A stretch of 64,000 nucleotides of DNA, from NCBI RefSeq assembly GCF_000967655.1, contig NZ_JXYA01000065.1:1-64000 (forward strand), read 5' to 3'. Positions 14,657 to 23,967 of this stretch are shown piece by piece. Source of the stretch: Pseudoalteromonas rubra (GTDB lineage Bacteria; Pseudomonadota; Gammaproteobacteria; Enterobacterales; Alteromonadaceae). The notes beneath the pieces were generated by a model, which was given only the letters and a program-made list of their open reading frames with translations, was not told the origin of the DNA and did not search any database. A program made the position numbers and the translations under genes. How positions within the stretch are numbered: position 1 is the stretch's first letter; each line of letters begins with the position of its first letter.

Positions 14657-14761
14657 ATGTTGTTTTCACAGGCAGGCCGTACCGGTCATAATCAGTGTTC
14701 ACTGTTTTTCATCACGATTGCCACTATCCTGTTATTTGCTATCACACTTTGGCTGGCCTGA
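14657..14761 (+). CDS. Small single-span membrane protein, 34 residues
   Basis: GGGAGGAGTTAATC directly before ATG 14657 is one of the best ribosome binding sites in the window. The 34 residues start with a polar stretch (MLFSQAGRTGHNQCS) and end with one hydrophobic helix (LFFITIATILLFAITLWLA). It is an isolated small gene in a 640-bp stretch between the GNAT relic and the next GNAT gene. Not recognised. Size and layout resemble stress-associated small membrane proteins. Confidence 0.55.
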   Translation: MLFSQAGRTGHNQCSLFFITIATILLFAITLWLA

Positions 14762-15016
14762 AAGGTAAAACCCCATGGACGGCCTATTTGGCCTAAGTTT
14801 GAGCCGTTACAGGAGCCTGGCCCGTTACGTTAATTACATGCTGCAACATGTTTCCTTTCTCTGTTACCTGAATATATTTAGTTATATTTCCTGCAAAGTA
14901 CGTTAAAATACCCTTTTATGTGATTGCGCCAGCCAATATGCTGAGCTTTATCACATGTCGTGCAAAAGGGCTCAACAGCCGTTTAAAAAAGTAACTGCTC
15001 TGTTCAAAGGAAAATT

Positions 15017-15481
15017 ATGCAACTAGTTGATTTAAAACCCGATGATCCAAGTGTTAGAGAACTATTTGCAGAAATTGACCGGCTGATGAATACCCTCTAT
15101 CCCATTGCCAGTGATCAGTCTCTGGCACTCGAAGAGCTCAATCAACCCAATGTACGGGCCGTGGGGCTGCGGAACGAAGAGGGCATAGTGGCGTGTGGCG
15201 CTATCGTTAAACAATTCGATAAAACCTTGTACGGTGAATTAAAGCGTTTGTATGTCAAACCTCAGTACCGTGGTAAGGGCTTATCCAAACGCATAATGCA
15301 AATTTTGCTGCATTACGCGGGCGATGCACAAATTCCTCTGATCCGCCTGGAAACCGGCGTAAAGCAGGAAAAAGCTATCAACCTTTACGAAAGCCTGGGC
15401 TTTGAACGCTGTGAGCGCTTTGGTCTGTACCGTGATAACCCGCTTAGTGTCTTTATGTCTTTGTCATTAAACAAAGAATAG
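15017..15481 (+). CDS. GNAT family N-acetyltransferase
   Basis: 154 residues; AAAGGAAAATT before ATG 15017. Acetyl-CoA-binding motif A is LKRLYVKPQYRGKGLSKRIM (Q/RxxGxG/A loop as QYRGKG), and motif B is INLYESLGFERCERFGLY. Close in type to small acetyltransferases acting on amino acids or antibiotics. Substrate unknown. Single gene with about 250 bp of AT-rich DNA upstream. Confidence 0.9.
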   Translation: MQLVDLKPDDPSVRELFAEIDRLMNTLYPIASDQSLALEELNQPNVRAVGLRNEEGIVACGAIVKQFDKTLYGELKRLYVKPQYRGKGLSKRIMQILLHYAGDAQIPLIRLETGVKQEKAINLYESLGFERCERFGLYRDNPLSVFMSLSLNKE

Positions 15482-15576
15482 TATCTATCTTCTCAAACTC
15501 GTACTCCTTACAATCGACTTTTTCGCGGTTTTAGACTAATTTTTAGCTAATCAGTGGGTCAGTTAGGGAGTAACGG

Positions 15577-15954
15577 GTGAAAATTTTGGTTGTCGATGAT
15601 ATGACCTCCATGCGTCATGTGATGATAAGCATGTTGCGCAGGCTGGGCTTTACAGACATAGACGAAGCCACTGATGGAAAGCGGGCACTGGAATTACTCG
15701 ACAAAAAAACCTATGAACTGGTTGTTTCCGATCTCAACATGCCGCACGTAGACGGGCTTGCTCTGTTACATGAAATCCGCGCCAAACCTTCCCTGAAAGA
15801 TATCAAAATTCTGATGGTCACCTGTGAAAATGGTCGGGACCGGGTACAACAGGTGTTGCTACAAAAAGTCGACGGCTTTGTTATCAAGCCATTTAGCCTG
15901 GCAACGCTGGAAAAGCAACTAAGAAAAATGAAGCTGTTAGACGTCATTGAATAA
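15577..15954 (+). CDS. CheY-like single-domain response regulator
   Basis: 125 residues from GTG 15577, with TTAGGGAGTAAC upstream. The acidic pocket is VVDDM (Asp7-Asp8), the phospho-acceptor Asp is in VVSDLNMPHVDG (about 53), switch Thr in MVTCE and the conserved Lys in VIKPFS. No output domain. CheY-like proteins bind flagellar motor or other partners; no chemotaxis genes are adjacent, although a chemoreceptor lies at 31686-33677. It is followed by a bidirectional terminator. Confidence 0.9.
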   Translation: MKILVVDDMTSMRHVMISMLRRLGFTDIDEATDGKRALELLDKKTYELVVSDLNMPHVDGLALLHEIRAKPSLKDIKILMVTCENGRDRVQQVLLQKVDGFVIKPFSLATLEKQLRKMKLLDVIE

Positions 15955-15971
15955 TTGAATATATGGCAGGA

Positions 15972-15997
15972 AAAAGCCCCAAAATTATGGGGCTTTT
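15972..15997. terminator. Bidirectional terminator between CheY-like gene and dcp
   Basis: AAAAGCCCC (15972-15980) pairs with GGGGCTTTT (15989-15997) around an eight-base loop; both orientations carry an A-run before and a T-run after the stem. It serves two convergent genes. Confidence 0.85.
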
Positions 15998-16023
15998 AAG
16001 ACGTTATAAATTACTTCTACGCA

Positions 16024-18192
16024 TTATTTCTCAGAGTTGACCGGGAAGCCACGATCTAACATCAGGGCTTCGACCGCTGCGTCGCGACCACGGAACTTAC
16101 GATACGCCTCAGCCGGATCCATTGCGTTGCGCACTGAGAACAGGTAGTTCACCAGGCGATCCGCCACTTCTTCATCATAGAACCCACCTGGCGCACTGGC
16201 AAAGGCCTGGGCCGCATCAGATGTAAGTACTTCTGCCCACAGGTAACCGTAATAGCCTGCCGAGTAGCCTTCACCCGAGAAAACATGGCCAAAGTGCGTG
16301 GTGCGGTGACGCATCACAATTTCAGATGGCATGCCGATAGCCGCCAGCTGAGATCTTTCGAATTCAACCGGATCGCCAATCTTAGCAGGATCTGTGGTGT
16401 GGAACTTCATATCCATAATGGCCGATGCCAGGTATTCTGTGGTGGCAAAGCCCTGGTTGAAGTTAGCCGCTTGCTTGATTTTGTTGACCAGTGCTTTTGG
16501 CATAGGTTTGCCGGTTTCATGGTGTACCAGGAAGCGTTCGATCACTTCATCAGTGACCAGCCAGCGCTCTAGCAGCTGTGACTGGAACTCAGTGTAGTCG
16601 CGCACACCCGAGTTTGAGCCTGGGTATTTTACTTTAGAAGACAAAGAGTGCAGTGCGTGACCAAACTCGTGGAAGTAAGTTTCCGCGTCATTCCAGGAGA
16701 TCAGGCTCGCCTGACCCGCTGGTGCTTTAACGAAGTTTGAGTTGTTCGAGCTCAGCACGTTGGTTTTACCATCAAACGTGGTGTGGCTACGGTATGAAGT
16801 AGCCCAGGCGCCGGAGCGTTTACCCTGACGTGCAAACGGGTCTAAGTACCAAAGGCCAATGTGTTCGCCGCTGGTTTTATCAGTCACTTCCCAGACGCGT
16901 ACGTCTTCATGGAAGACCGGTACTGAACCTTCTGGCACCTCAGTGAACTCAAAGTTAAACAAGCGGCCTGCGACGTAGAACATGGCTTCACGTAGCTTGT
17001 CCAGTTGCAGGTATTGTTTGACTTCATTGGAGTCAAGGTCGTACTTGGCCTTGCGCACTTTCTCAGAGTAGAAACGGTAGTCCCATGGCTCAATCTTGAT
17101 GTTTGCGCCTTCTTTGTCTGCCAGCGCCTGCATATCGGCAACTTCTTCTTTGACACGGGCAATCGCTGCTGGCCATACCTTATCCATCAGCTCCATGGCG
17201 TTTTTCGGATCTTTTGCCATGCGGTCTTCAAGACGCCATTGTGCATAGTTCTCGTAACCCAGCAGTTGCACACGTTCGTGACGTAAGGTCAGGATCTCAT
17301 TAATGATGGCCTTGTTATTGTGCTCACCGGCATTGTTACCACGGCTGTAGTAGTTTTGCCATACCTGCTTACGTAATTCACGCTCCGTGGAGTACATCAA
17401 AAACGGATCCATAGAAGAGCGAGTGTTGGTGACCGCATACATACCTGGCTTGCCACGCTCTTCGGCTGCTGCGGCAGCAGACGTGATATAAGACGCTGGT
17501 AAACCAGAAAGCTGGTCTTTGCTCAGATAAACGACGTAGCCCTCTTCATCGGCCAGGACATTGTTGGCAAAGTCTGCGTGCAGCTTTGATAAAGCCAGGT
17601 TAATTTCGGCATAGCGTTTTGCCGCCTCTCCTTCCAGCGTGGCACCGTTACGGGCAAAGCTGTTGTACTGCAACCAGGTGATACGCTGCTCTTCTGCGCT
17701 CAGTTGCTTGAATTCAGGGCTTTCATAAACGGTTTTAATACGTTCAAACAGCGCCTTGTTTTGGGTGATCTGAGAGCGATACTTGGCATATTTTGCCATC
17801 AGGCCGCCCTGCATCTTACGAAACTCAGGTGAAGAGTTGTTGGCGCTCCAGATACCGTAGTAGGTAAAAACGCGATCCAGTGCCTGACCTGAACGCTCCA
17901 TGGCAACTATGGTGTTGTCAAAGGTTGCAGGCGCGGTGTTACTTGCGATCTGGTCAATTTCGCTCAGGTGATCTGCCAGCGCAATGTCCAGTGCTGGTTC
18001 AAGATCTTTAAGCTGAACCTTATCAAATTGAGGTACGCCCTGATATGGTCCGGAAAATGGCTGTAAAATGGGGTTTTGATACTGTTTTTCGGCAACGGTT
18101 ACCGCGCTTTCGTTGCTTTGCTGTGTGCTGCTGCATCCCGCCAGACCGACCATCACGGCAGCGCTCAGTAGTGTTAGTTTAATTTTCAACAT
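16024..18192 (-). CDS. dcp: M3 family peptidyl-dipeptidase (Dcp), lipoprotein
   Basis: 722 residues. Signal peptide with lipobox LAGC (residues 17-20) predicts a periplasmic lipoprotein. The zinc motif HEFGHALH (about residue 500) is that of the thimet/Dcp family M3, with the second glutamate in the downstream helix. The length is typical of Dcp. It removes C-terminal dipeptides in peptide catabolism. Monocistronic between terminator 15972 and the divergent DJ-1/PfpI gene. Lipid-anchored Dcp is common in Alteromonadales. Confidence 0.92.
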   Translation of the reverse strand: MLKIKLTLLSAAVMVGLAGCSSTQQSNESAVTVAEKQYQNPILQPFSGPYQGVPQFDKVQLKDLEPALDIALADHLSEIDQIASNTAPATFDNTIVAMERSGQALDRVFTYYGIWSANNSSPEFRKMQGGLMAKYAKYRSQITQNKALFERIKTVYESPEFKQLSAEEQRITWLQYNSFARNGATLEGEAAKRYAEINLALSKLHADFANNVLADEEGYVVYLSKDQLSGLPASYITSAAAAAEERGKPGMYAVTNTRSSMDPFLMYSTERELRKQVWQNYYSRGNNAGEHNNKAIINEILTLRHERVQLLGYENYAQWRLEDRMAKDPKNAMELMDKVWPAAIARVKEEVADMQALADKEGANIKIEPWDYRFYSEKVRKAKYDLDSNEVKQYLQLDKLREAMFYVAGRLFNFEFTEVPEGSVPVFHEDVRVWEVTDKTSGEHIGLWYLDPFARQGKRSGAWATSYRSHTTFDGKTNVLSSNNSNFVKAPAGQASLISWNDAETYFHEFGHALHSLSSKVKYPGSNSGVRDYTEFQSQLLERWLVTDEVIERFLVHHETGKPMPKALVNKIKQAANFNQGFATTEYLASAIMDMKFHTTDPAKIGDPVEFERSQLAAIGMPSEIVMRHRTTHFGHVFSGEGYSAGYYGYLWAEVLTSDAAQAFASAPGGFYDEEVADRLVNYLFSVRNAMDPAEAYRKFRGRDAAVEALMLDRGFPVNSEK

Positions 18193-18362
18193 AGTTGGTT
18201 TTCGCTTGTTGTCATTTTGATTACAGCATACTAAAAGACAACTTTATGAAAGTGCAATCAGATCTCGATTAATCGCCAAAATCAAAGTGTAAATAGATAT
18301 GAATGGTTAAGATCTGCGCTACACTATGGGGGCTCAACAACTTTCTAATTCTGGATCATTCA

Positions 18363-18932
18363 ATGGAAATCGGTATTTTTATTTACGATGGCGTTGAAGT
18401 GTTAGACTTTAGCGGCCCATTTGAAGTGTTCAGCACGGCAGCTCGTTTTGTGGATGAGCCCGTAAATATCAGTCTGATTGCACCAAGCCATGCGCCCGTG
18501 AGTTGTCGCGGTGGCTTGTCTGTTAACCCGCATTACAGTATCCATGGTCATCCCCGATTTGACTTGCTGATAGTCGCAGGCGGTCAGCATCAGCATGTGC
18601 TTAATAATACCTCAGTGCTGGCCTGGCTGGCTGAAACAGCCACGCATACCCGCCGCTGCGCCTCTATTTGCACCGGGGTGTTCTTATTTGCCGAGGCGGG
18701 GCTGATTGACGGTAAATCGGTGACCACGCACTGGGACGACCTGGCGCAGCTGCAAACCAGTTACCCTCATCTAAAAGTGTGTCAGGACAAACGGTTTGTG
18801 ATGGATCAGAATTTTACCAGCTCGGCGGGGATCTCCGCAGGCATAGATATGAGCCTTGAACTGGTCAAAGTACATTTTGGCAAAACGCTGGCTGTTAAAA
18901 CCGCGCGGCAAATGGATTATAACTGGCTCTAA
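18363..18932 (+). CDS. DJ-1/PfpI family protein (isonitrile hydratase-like)
   Basis: 189 residues from ATG 18363; an upstream in-frame ATG at 18303 lacks the conserved start of the fold (MEIGIFIYDGVEVLDFSGPF). The nucleophile-elbow Cys is in ASICTGVFLFAEAGLIDG, followed by TTHWDD. This is the layout of isonitrile hydratase and of the N-terminal domain of GlxA-type regulators; here the DNA-binding domain is absent. The stop overlaps the end of the convergent LysR gene by four bases. Activity is not certain. Confidence 0.85.
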   Translation: MEIGIFIYDGVEVLDFSGPFEVFSTAARFVDEPVNISLIAPSHAPVSCRGGLSVNPHYSIHGHPRFDLLIVAGGQHQHVLNNTSVLAWLAETATHTRRCASICTGVFLFAEAGLIDGKSVTTHWDDLAQLQTSYPHLKVCQDKRFVMDQNFTSSAGISAGIDMSLELVKVHFGKTLAVKTARQMDYNWL

Positions 18933-19804
18933 AGTGGCATAGATAACGCGGTGTCATAAAGCCAGTTAATGACGGGGCCCTTTGCCTTATCCCTGCGCCT
19001 GACCAGGCCCATATCAACGGTCAGTGAGCCGGGAATGTGCCGAGTAGAAAGGGTGATAACGGCCTCGTTAAACCAGTGAGACTTAACCACATGCTCTGGC
19101 ACCAGCGCCCAGCCAACACCACGTAAAACCAGTCCGGCGATATAGTAATAACTGTCGATGTGCCAGTGAAAGGAAGAGATGGCCTGAGACTGGTTGTTGC
19201 CAATGCGGTCTCGGATCACCAACTGGCGATGCTGATTGAGCTGCTCAACCGTTGGGTGTGGGCAGGACGCCAGCGGATGCTCGGGGGCCACTATCAGGCG
19301 CTGCTCAAAGCTGCCCAGAGGGGTATAATCCAGGCTCTGAGAGAGCGGTTTTTGATGAAACAAGATCCCGAGGTCGGCTTTTTGTTTATCAACCCAACCG
19401 GCAATGTCGTCCTGTGAGCCGTTTAATATAGACAGTTTTAATAACGGAAACTGCTGCGATAGTTGCTCGAACAGGGTCTCAAATGCATTGATTGGCACGG
19501 CTTCATCCATGGCTACGGTCAGTGATACCTCCTCGCCGCAGCTCATTGACAGCGCTCTGGACTGTAATCTCTGGCACTGCATCAGCACGGCTTCGGCTTC
19601 TGCGAACAGGTCATGTCCTGCCGCATTTAACACGGGTAAGCGGGCTGAGCGATCAAACAGCTCAAACCCCAGGTCGGTTTCCAGGTTGGCAATGGCCGTG
19701 CTTATCCGGGACTGCGCTTTACCCAGTTTGCGGGCGGCAGCAGAAAAAGAACCGGTTCTGGCCGCACATACAAAGGCTTCCAGTTGATCGAGTGTCCAGT
19801 GCAT
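18929..19804 (-). CDS. LysR-family transcriptional regulator
   Basis: 291 residues from ATG 19804 with TTGGAGACC upstream. N-terminal winged HTH (LDQLEAFVCAARTGSFSAAARKLGKAQSRIS) and the substrate-binding domain (from about 90). Divergent from the MATE efflux gene at 19903, with 98 bp between the starts, so it probably regulates that gene. Inducer unknown. Confidence 0.92.
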   Translation of the reverse strand: MHWTLDQLEAFVCAARTGSFSAAARKLGKAQSRISTAIANLETDLGFELFDRSARLPVLNAAGHDLFAEAEAVLMQCQRLQSRALSMSCGEEVSLTVAMDEAVPINAFETLFEQLSQQFPLLKLSILNGSQDDIAGWVDKQKADLGILFHQKPLSQSLDYTPLGSFEQRLIVAPEHPLASCPHPTVEQLNQHRQLVIRDRIGNNQSQAISSFHWHIDSYYYIAGLVLRGVGWALVPEHVVKSHWFNEAVITLSTRHIPGSLTVDMGLVRRRDKAKGPVINWLYDTALSMPL

Positions 19805-19902
19805 GAAGGTCTCCAAAGTATCCGAAAAGCGGATAGTAACTAACTTTTATTCATCCGGTAGTTAAGCATAATAGCGGGTATTAGCAGTGAGCGGGGAATT
19901 TT

Positions 19903-21294
19903 ATGCAAACGCACAATGTGGAGCTAACACAGCTCGGCCAGGATCAAAAAGGTCCGACGGAGCAGCGTAGCGAGTCGGTAGCCCGAACGTTCTGGCGCTA
20001 TACCATACCAGCTATCGCAGCCATGATGGTGAATGGCTTATATCAGGTTGTAGATGGGGTATTTGTTGGTCATTTTATCGGAGCCGATGGCCTGGCCGCC
20101 GTGAATATCGCCTGGCCCGTGGTGGGCCTGATAGCTGGTCTGGGTACGCTGGTGGGGATTGGAGCCGGCAGTTTACTGTCGCTGTTTCGCGGAGCGAAAG
20201 ACCCTTTACAGGCCAAGGCGGTGCTGGCAACCAGTATCTGGTTGCTGCTGATACTGTCATTCACAACCAGTCTGGCGCTTTATGCCAGTGGCAGCCTGTT
20301 GCTTGATCTGCAAGGGGCCAGTGGCGAGGTACTGAGGTTTGGTCACAGCTACCTGTCGGTATTCGGCTGGGGGGCTTTGGCCACTATGGCGGCGGGGGCG
20401 CTGCCCATGCTGATCCGCAACGACGGCAGTCCGGGTGTGGCCACACGCCTGCTGATTTTGGGGGCATTGACCAATATTGTCCTCGACTATGTTTTTATTG
20501 TGCTGTTGCAGTGGCAGCTTGCAGGAGCGGCCTGGGCCAGTGTGGTATCACAATCTCTGGTGGGTATACTCGCCCTCAGCTACTTTTGTTCGGACAAAGC
20601 GTGCGTCAGGCTTTCATTAAGCGGGTTAACCTTCTCTGTACAGCTTGCCGGTCGAACCTTAGTTCAGGGCGCGTCAGGGCTAGTGATGTTCCTGTATTTT
20701 GCCTTTATTACGGCGCTTCACAACAAGCAGTTGCTGACTTACGGTGAGCCCTTACATGTTGCAGCGTTTGCACTGATTGGCTACATCGGCGTGATTTATT
20801 ACTTCTTTGCCGAAGGGGTGGCCAGTGGGATGCAGCCGCCGGTAAGTTATTACTATGGGGCAGGGCAAATAGAGAAGATTGCAGCGACGTTGAAACTGGC
20901 CTGTCAGGTGAGCTTGTCGGTTGGGCTGGCGATAGTACTTTTTCTGAATGTCTTTCCTGAGGCTGTGGTAGCCTTGTTTACTCAGGAGCAGGCACTACTC
21001 GATGAGGCGCAGCGCGGTGCCCGTCTGCACTTGTCCATGGTGTTTCTGGATGGCTTTATTTTTCTTGCCGCCATGTACTATGTGGCGCTCGATCAGGGGG
21101 CAAAATCTTTACTGATCTCGCTGGGCAATATGGCCATTCAGGTACCGTTTTTATTCCTGCTGCCGCAGCAGTTTGGCATAGACGGGGTCTGGCTGTCGGT
21201 GCCTGTGTCTAACCTGGTACTGACTTTGATTGTCGCACCTATGCTGTGGCGGGATTTGTCGCGGTTAAAGCGTAGCTCAGTGAGCAACAACTAA
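19903..21294 (+). CDS. MATE-family multidrug efflux transporter
   Basis: 463 residues with about twelve hydrophobic segments in two halves. The first half has TIPAIAAMMVNGLYQVVDGV with FVGHFIGADGLAAVNIAWP, typical of the MepA/VcmA branch. Exports cationic compounds in exchange for sodium or protons at the inner membrane. GGGGAATTTT before ATG 19903. It is divergent from the LysR gene and followed by a hairpin shared with the convergent permease gene. Confidence 0.92.
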   Translation: MQTHNVELTQLGQDQKGPTEQRSESVARTFWRYTIPAIAAMMVNGLYQVVDGVFVGHFIGADGLAAVNIAWPVVGLIAGLGTLVGIGAGSLLSLFRGAKDPLQAKAVLATSIWLLLILSFTTSLALYASGSLLLDLQGASGEVLRFGHSYLSVFGWGALATMAAGALPMLIRNDGSPGVATRLLILGALTNIVLDYVFIVLLQWQLAGAAWASVVSQSLVGILALSYFCSDKACVRLSLSGLTFSVQLAGRTLVQGASGLVMFLYFAFITALHNKQLLTYGEPLHVAAFALIGYIGVIYYFFAEGVASGMQPPVSYYYGAGQIEKIAATLKLACQVSLSVGLAIVLFLNVFPEAVVALFTQEQALLDEAQRGARLHLSMVFLDGFIFLAAMYYVALDQGAKSLLISLGNMAIQVPFLFLLPQQFGIDGVWLSVPVSNLVLTLIVAPMLWRDLSRLKRSSVSNN

Positions 21295-21299
21295 AAAAA

Positions 21300-21316
21300 G
21301 GGGGGTGGCAACCCCC
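21300..21316. terminator. Bidirectional hairpin between MATE and permease genes
   Basis: GGGGGT (21301-21306) pairs with ACCCCC (21311-21316) around GGCA. On the minus strand it is followed by CCTTTTTTT, so it terminates the permease transcript; on the plus strand by TTTACATTTTATAG. Confidence 0.75.
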
Positions 21317-21324
21317 TTTACATT

Positions 21325-23745
21325 TTATAGTAATCGTCTGGTGGGCACATATTGGTGGGCCGTTACCAGGCTGATAGCCACCAGAGTCACAATCACACCG
21401 CCCAGGCTTAGCGCAATGAGTGCTGGACTGGGCGAAAACACCATTAACGTTTTAAGCCAGGGCCAGCTCAGGCCAACAGCGATAACCGCAAATGCAATAC
21501 TCATCAGTGCGGGTTGCAAAAACGCACGGACTCGTGCCAGCAAAACCTGACGGCGCTTAGCGCCCAGCATCAGGTGCACTTTAACCACGCTCTGTTGCAG
21601 ATAGGCAGCATAACTTTGCAGACTATAAATGCCATACGCGGTAATGATCAGGATCAGCAGATTGACGAAGACCAGCAGCCAGGTGGTGATCCGCCGGTAT
21701 TGATGCGCGCGGGCCACTTCATCGTCCAGCGCCCGCCACTGAGTGAGCACAAATTGTGGGTGCTGCTGTTGTAGTAGTGTGCTGAGCTGTGTTTTGCTCA
21801 GCGTCAGCCCGGGTGCCAGTTTCACCAGCAGGTAGGTAGCTGAGCCAAAATTAGGCAAGTAAAAGCGTGCGGGTGGCACAGGTTTACCCGGCAGTTGCAA
21901 ATCGTCAATAACAGCAATGATGCGCTGGGGGGTTGAGCCATCTACTTCCAGGGTTTTATCCAGCACCTCACCACCGAGCTTTTGGGCAAACGTACGGTTG
22001 ACTATGACCACAGGGCGTTGCTCGTCAATGTCTTGTTTGGTGAATGTGCGCCCGGTAATGAGGCGTTGTGCCAGCACCGCAAAGTAGTCTTGATCCACAT
22101 TGCGATGAAAGGGCAGATAGCGGGTATCACGCCACGCAGCGGTGACATTAAACTGAAAGTCGTCTTTGAGTGGAGTGCGGGCAAAGCTGGCGGCCACCAC
22201 ACCTGGCTCTTGCAGCAAAGCTTGTTTAAAGGCCTTGGCCATCGGGGCATACGCAGACCAACCTTGCCAGTCCAGCGTAGCGACATTAAATTCCAGCTCG
22301 TAAACTTGCTGTGCCTCGAACCCCAAAGGATGACTCAGTTGTTTGAGATTATCCCAGACCAGCTGCGCACAGATCAAAATAGCCAGAGAGACCAGCAACA
22401 CCTGTGAGGCGACAAAGCGCCGGATGGTGGTCTGGGACAATTGTGCAGCCTGGCCTTTGCCGCTGCGTTTGAGGCTGCGCATCAGGGTGTCTGACTGACA
22501 ATGTCTGTGGCTTAATGCCATAAATAAAGCCAGGATAGCGGCCCCCAACAAGCTTGCCAGCAAAACCATCGGCCAGTTGAGCGCCAGTTGTTCGCTCTGA
22601 TAGATAAACTGAGATAACCATGCGGCGCTGTATTGCAAGGCAAAATGCGTTACGCCTAGCGCGAGCATAACTGCCGGTGCGATGAGCAACAGCAGCTGGC
22701 ACAATAAGGTATTACGCAGCGTTGTGTAGTTTGCGCCAACCACAGAACGCACAGCCAGCTGATGTCTGCTCTGTAGCAACTGGAGTAAAAACAACTGTGC
22801 CAGGTTGAGGCTTGCCAGCAGCAACAGTGCGAGCGTACAGGCAAACACGATAAAGATAATCGGGTGGTCACCACGTAGTGCGGTGGTCAGGGGCTGCGCG
22901 GTCAGACGGGTTTGCCAGTCTTGCAGTTGCTTAGGGGCATGCGAGGTGGCAGCACTGTTTACCTGGCTTTGCAGCTGGGCCAGCTGGGTTTGTGCTGTTT
23001 GCGAGCGCAGCAGCATACGAATGTTGGGATCGGGGCTTTGCCAGTATCCTTTGTACTCTGAATTATTGTAGCGCCAGGGGAGCCAGAGATCGGGCTGCCA
23101 GCCGGCTTTAAACAGCTCAGGTGGCTGATAATCTTGACTGACCACGCCACGGATTGGATGCTTTACCCCATTGATATTGAGGTGGTGGCGTAATATGTCT
23201 GGTGTGCCGCCAAAGGCGCTGTGCCAAAGCGCAAAGCTGATCACCGCACCGCGGGGCTGGGTATCGGGTGCGGCTAAAAATGGGTTGCTATGACCATAAA
23301 TTAACTCCCCACCCAGCATAGTTTGCCAGTCGCCGCTGACATAAGCGGTTTTAATTTTTTCCTGATAGGTTGTCTCCAGTGGTACTTCTTCTGCGTAGTA
23401 AAAACTCAGCAGCGGATTTGGCTGTGTTTCGCCATCTGACGCAGGAGCGGTGTTGCCTGCCATGCGCAGCAGCTGTGTGACTGCCGGATAAGGCCAGCCA
23501 TGATCGGTCAGTCCGGCGCTACTGGCCTGGCGATGATGGTCTAGTACCAGAGTATGTTGTGGCACTGGGTAAGGCAGTGGTTTAAACCAGATATGATAGA
23601 GCAGGGCGGCAACACAGAGCACGGCACTGAGTGTCAGTGTCAGTAAGCTCAACATACTGAGTGCCCAGCGTGGTTGCTGGCCTAGTTGCATAAGCGCTGG
23701 CTGTAAACAGGTGAACCAGATAAAGTCGCGATAGCGCTGTAACAT
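21325..23745 (-). CDS. FtsX/MacB-type ABC transporter permease
   Basis: 806 residues. A first transmembrane helix at about 28-52 is followed by a MacB-like periplasmic domain (60-270), three helices (about 275-405), a linker with another membrane segment (about 440-460), a second periplasmic domain (460-650) and three C-terminal helices (about 670-800) of FtsX type. This doubled architecture is that of about 800-residue FtsX permeases. The matching ATPase and membrane-fusion genes are absent on both sides, so it must work with subunits encoded elsewhere or be an orphan. Substrate unknown. Confidence 0.85.
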   Translation of the reverse strand: MLQRYRDFIWFTCLQPALMQLGQQPRWALSMLSLLTLTLSAVLCVAALLYHIWFKPLPYPVPQHTLVLDHHRQASSAGLTDHGWPYPAVTQLLRMAGNTAPASDGETQPNPLLSFYYAEEVPLETTYQEKIKTAYVSGDWQTMLGGELIYGHSNPFLAAPDTQPRGAVISFALWHSAFGGTPDILRHHLNINGVKHPIRGVVSQDYQPPELFKAGWQPDLWLPWRYNNSEYKGYWQSPDPNIRMLLRSQTAQTQLAQLQSQVNSAATSHAPKQLQDWQTRLTAQPLTTALRGDHPIIFIVFACTLALLLLASLNLAQLFLLQLLQSRHQLAVRSVVGANYTTLRNTLLCQLLLLIAPAVMLALGVTHFALQYSAAWLSQFIYQSEQLALNWPMVLLASLLGAAILALFMALSHRHCQSDTLMRSLKRSGKGQAAQLSQTTIRRFVASQVLLVSLAILICAQLVWDNLKQLSHPLGFEAQQVYELEFNVATLDWQGWSAYAPMAKAFKQALLQEPGVVAASFARTPLKDDFQFNVTAAWRDTRYLPFHRNVDQDYFAVLAQRLITGRTFTKQDIDEQRPVVIVNRTFAQKLGGEVLDKTLEVDGSTPQRIIAVIDDLQLPGKPVPPARFYLPNFGSATYLLVKLAPGLTLSKTQLSTLLQQQHPQFVLTQWRALDDEVARAHQYRRITTWLLVFVNLLILIITAYGIYSLQSYAAYLQQSVVKVHLMLGAKRRQVLLARVRAFLQPALMSIAFAVIAVGLSWPWLKTLMVFSPSPALIALSLGGVIVTLVAISLVTAHQYVPTRRLL

Positions 23746-23967
23746 AATGGATATCCATTAAACGGTCGGTGATCAGAGCCAAGTCTACAGCAAAGAATGC
23801 TCCAAAAAAATTGTATAATAATAACAAATGGTTATATATTTCATGCTGCCACTGAACACAAAAACGGACCGCCAGTCCGGAATTATACCATGCGGCAAAC
23901 TCCACTTTTGCAGTGGGTTAGGGTGGTGTTGCTGGCAGGCCGTAAACTTGCAAAGAGGGAAATAACC

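Noticed and set aside
14449..14658. Asn/Lys-rich 69-codon frame on the minus strand
   Set aside because: Low-complexity translation of AT-rich DNA with no ribosome binding site; the small membrane peptide on the plus strand is better supported.
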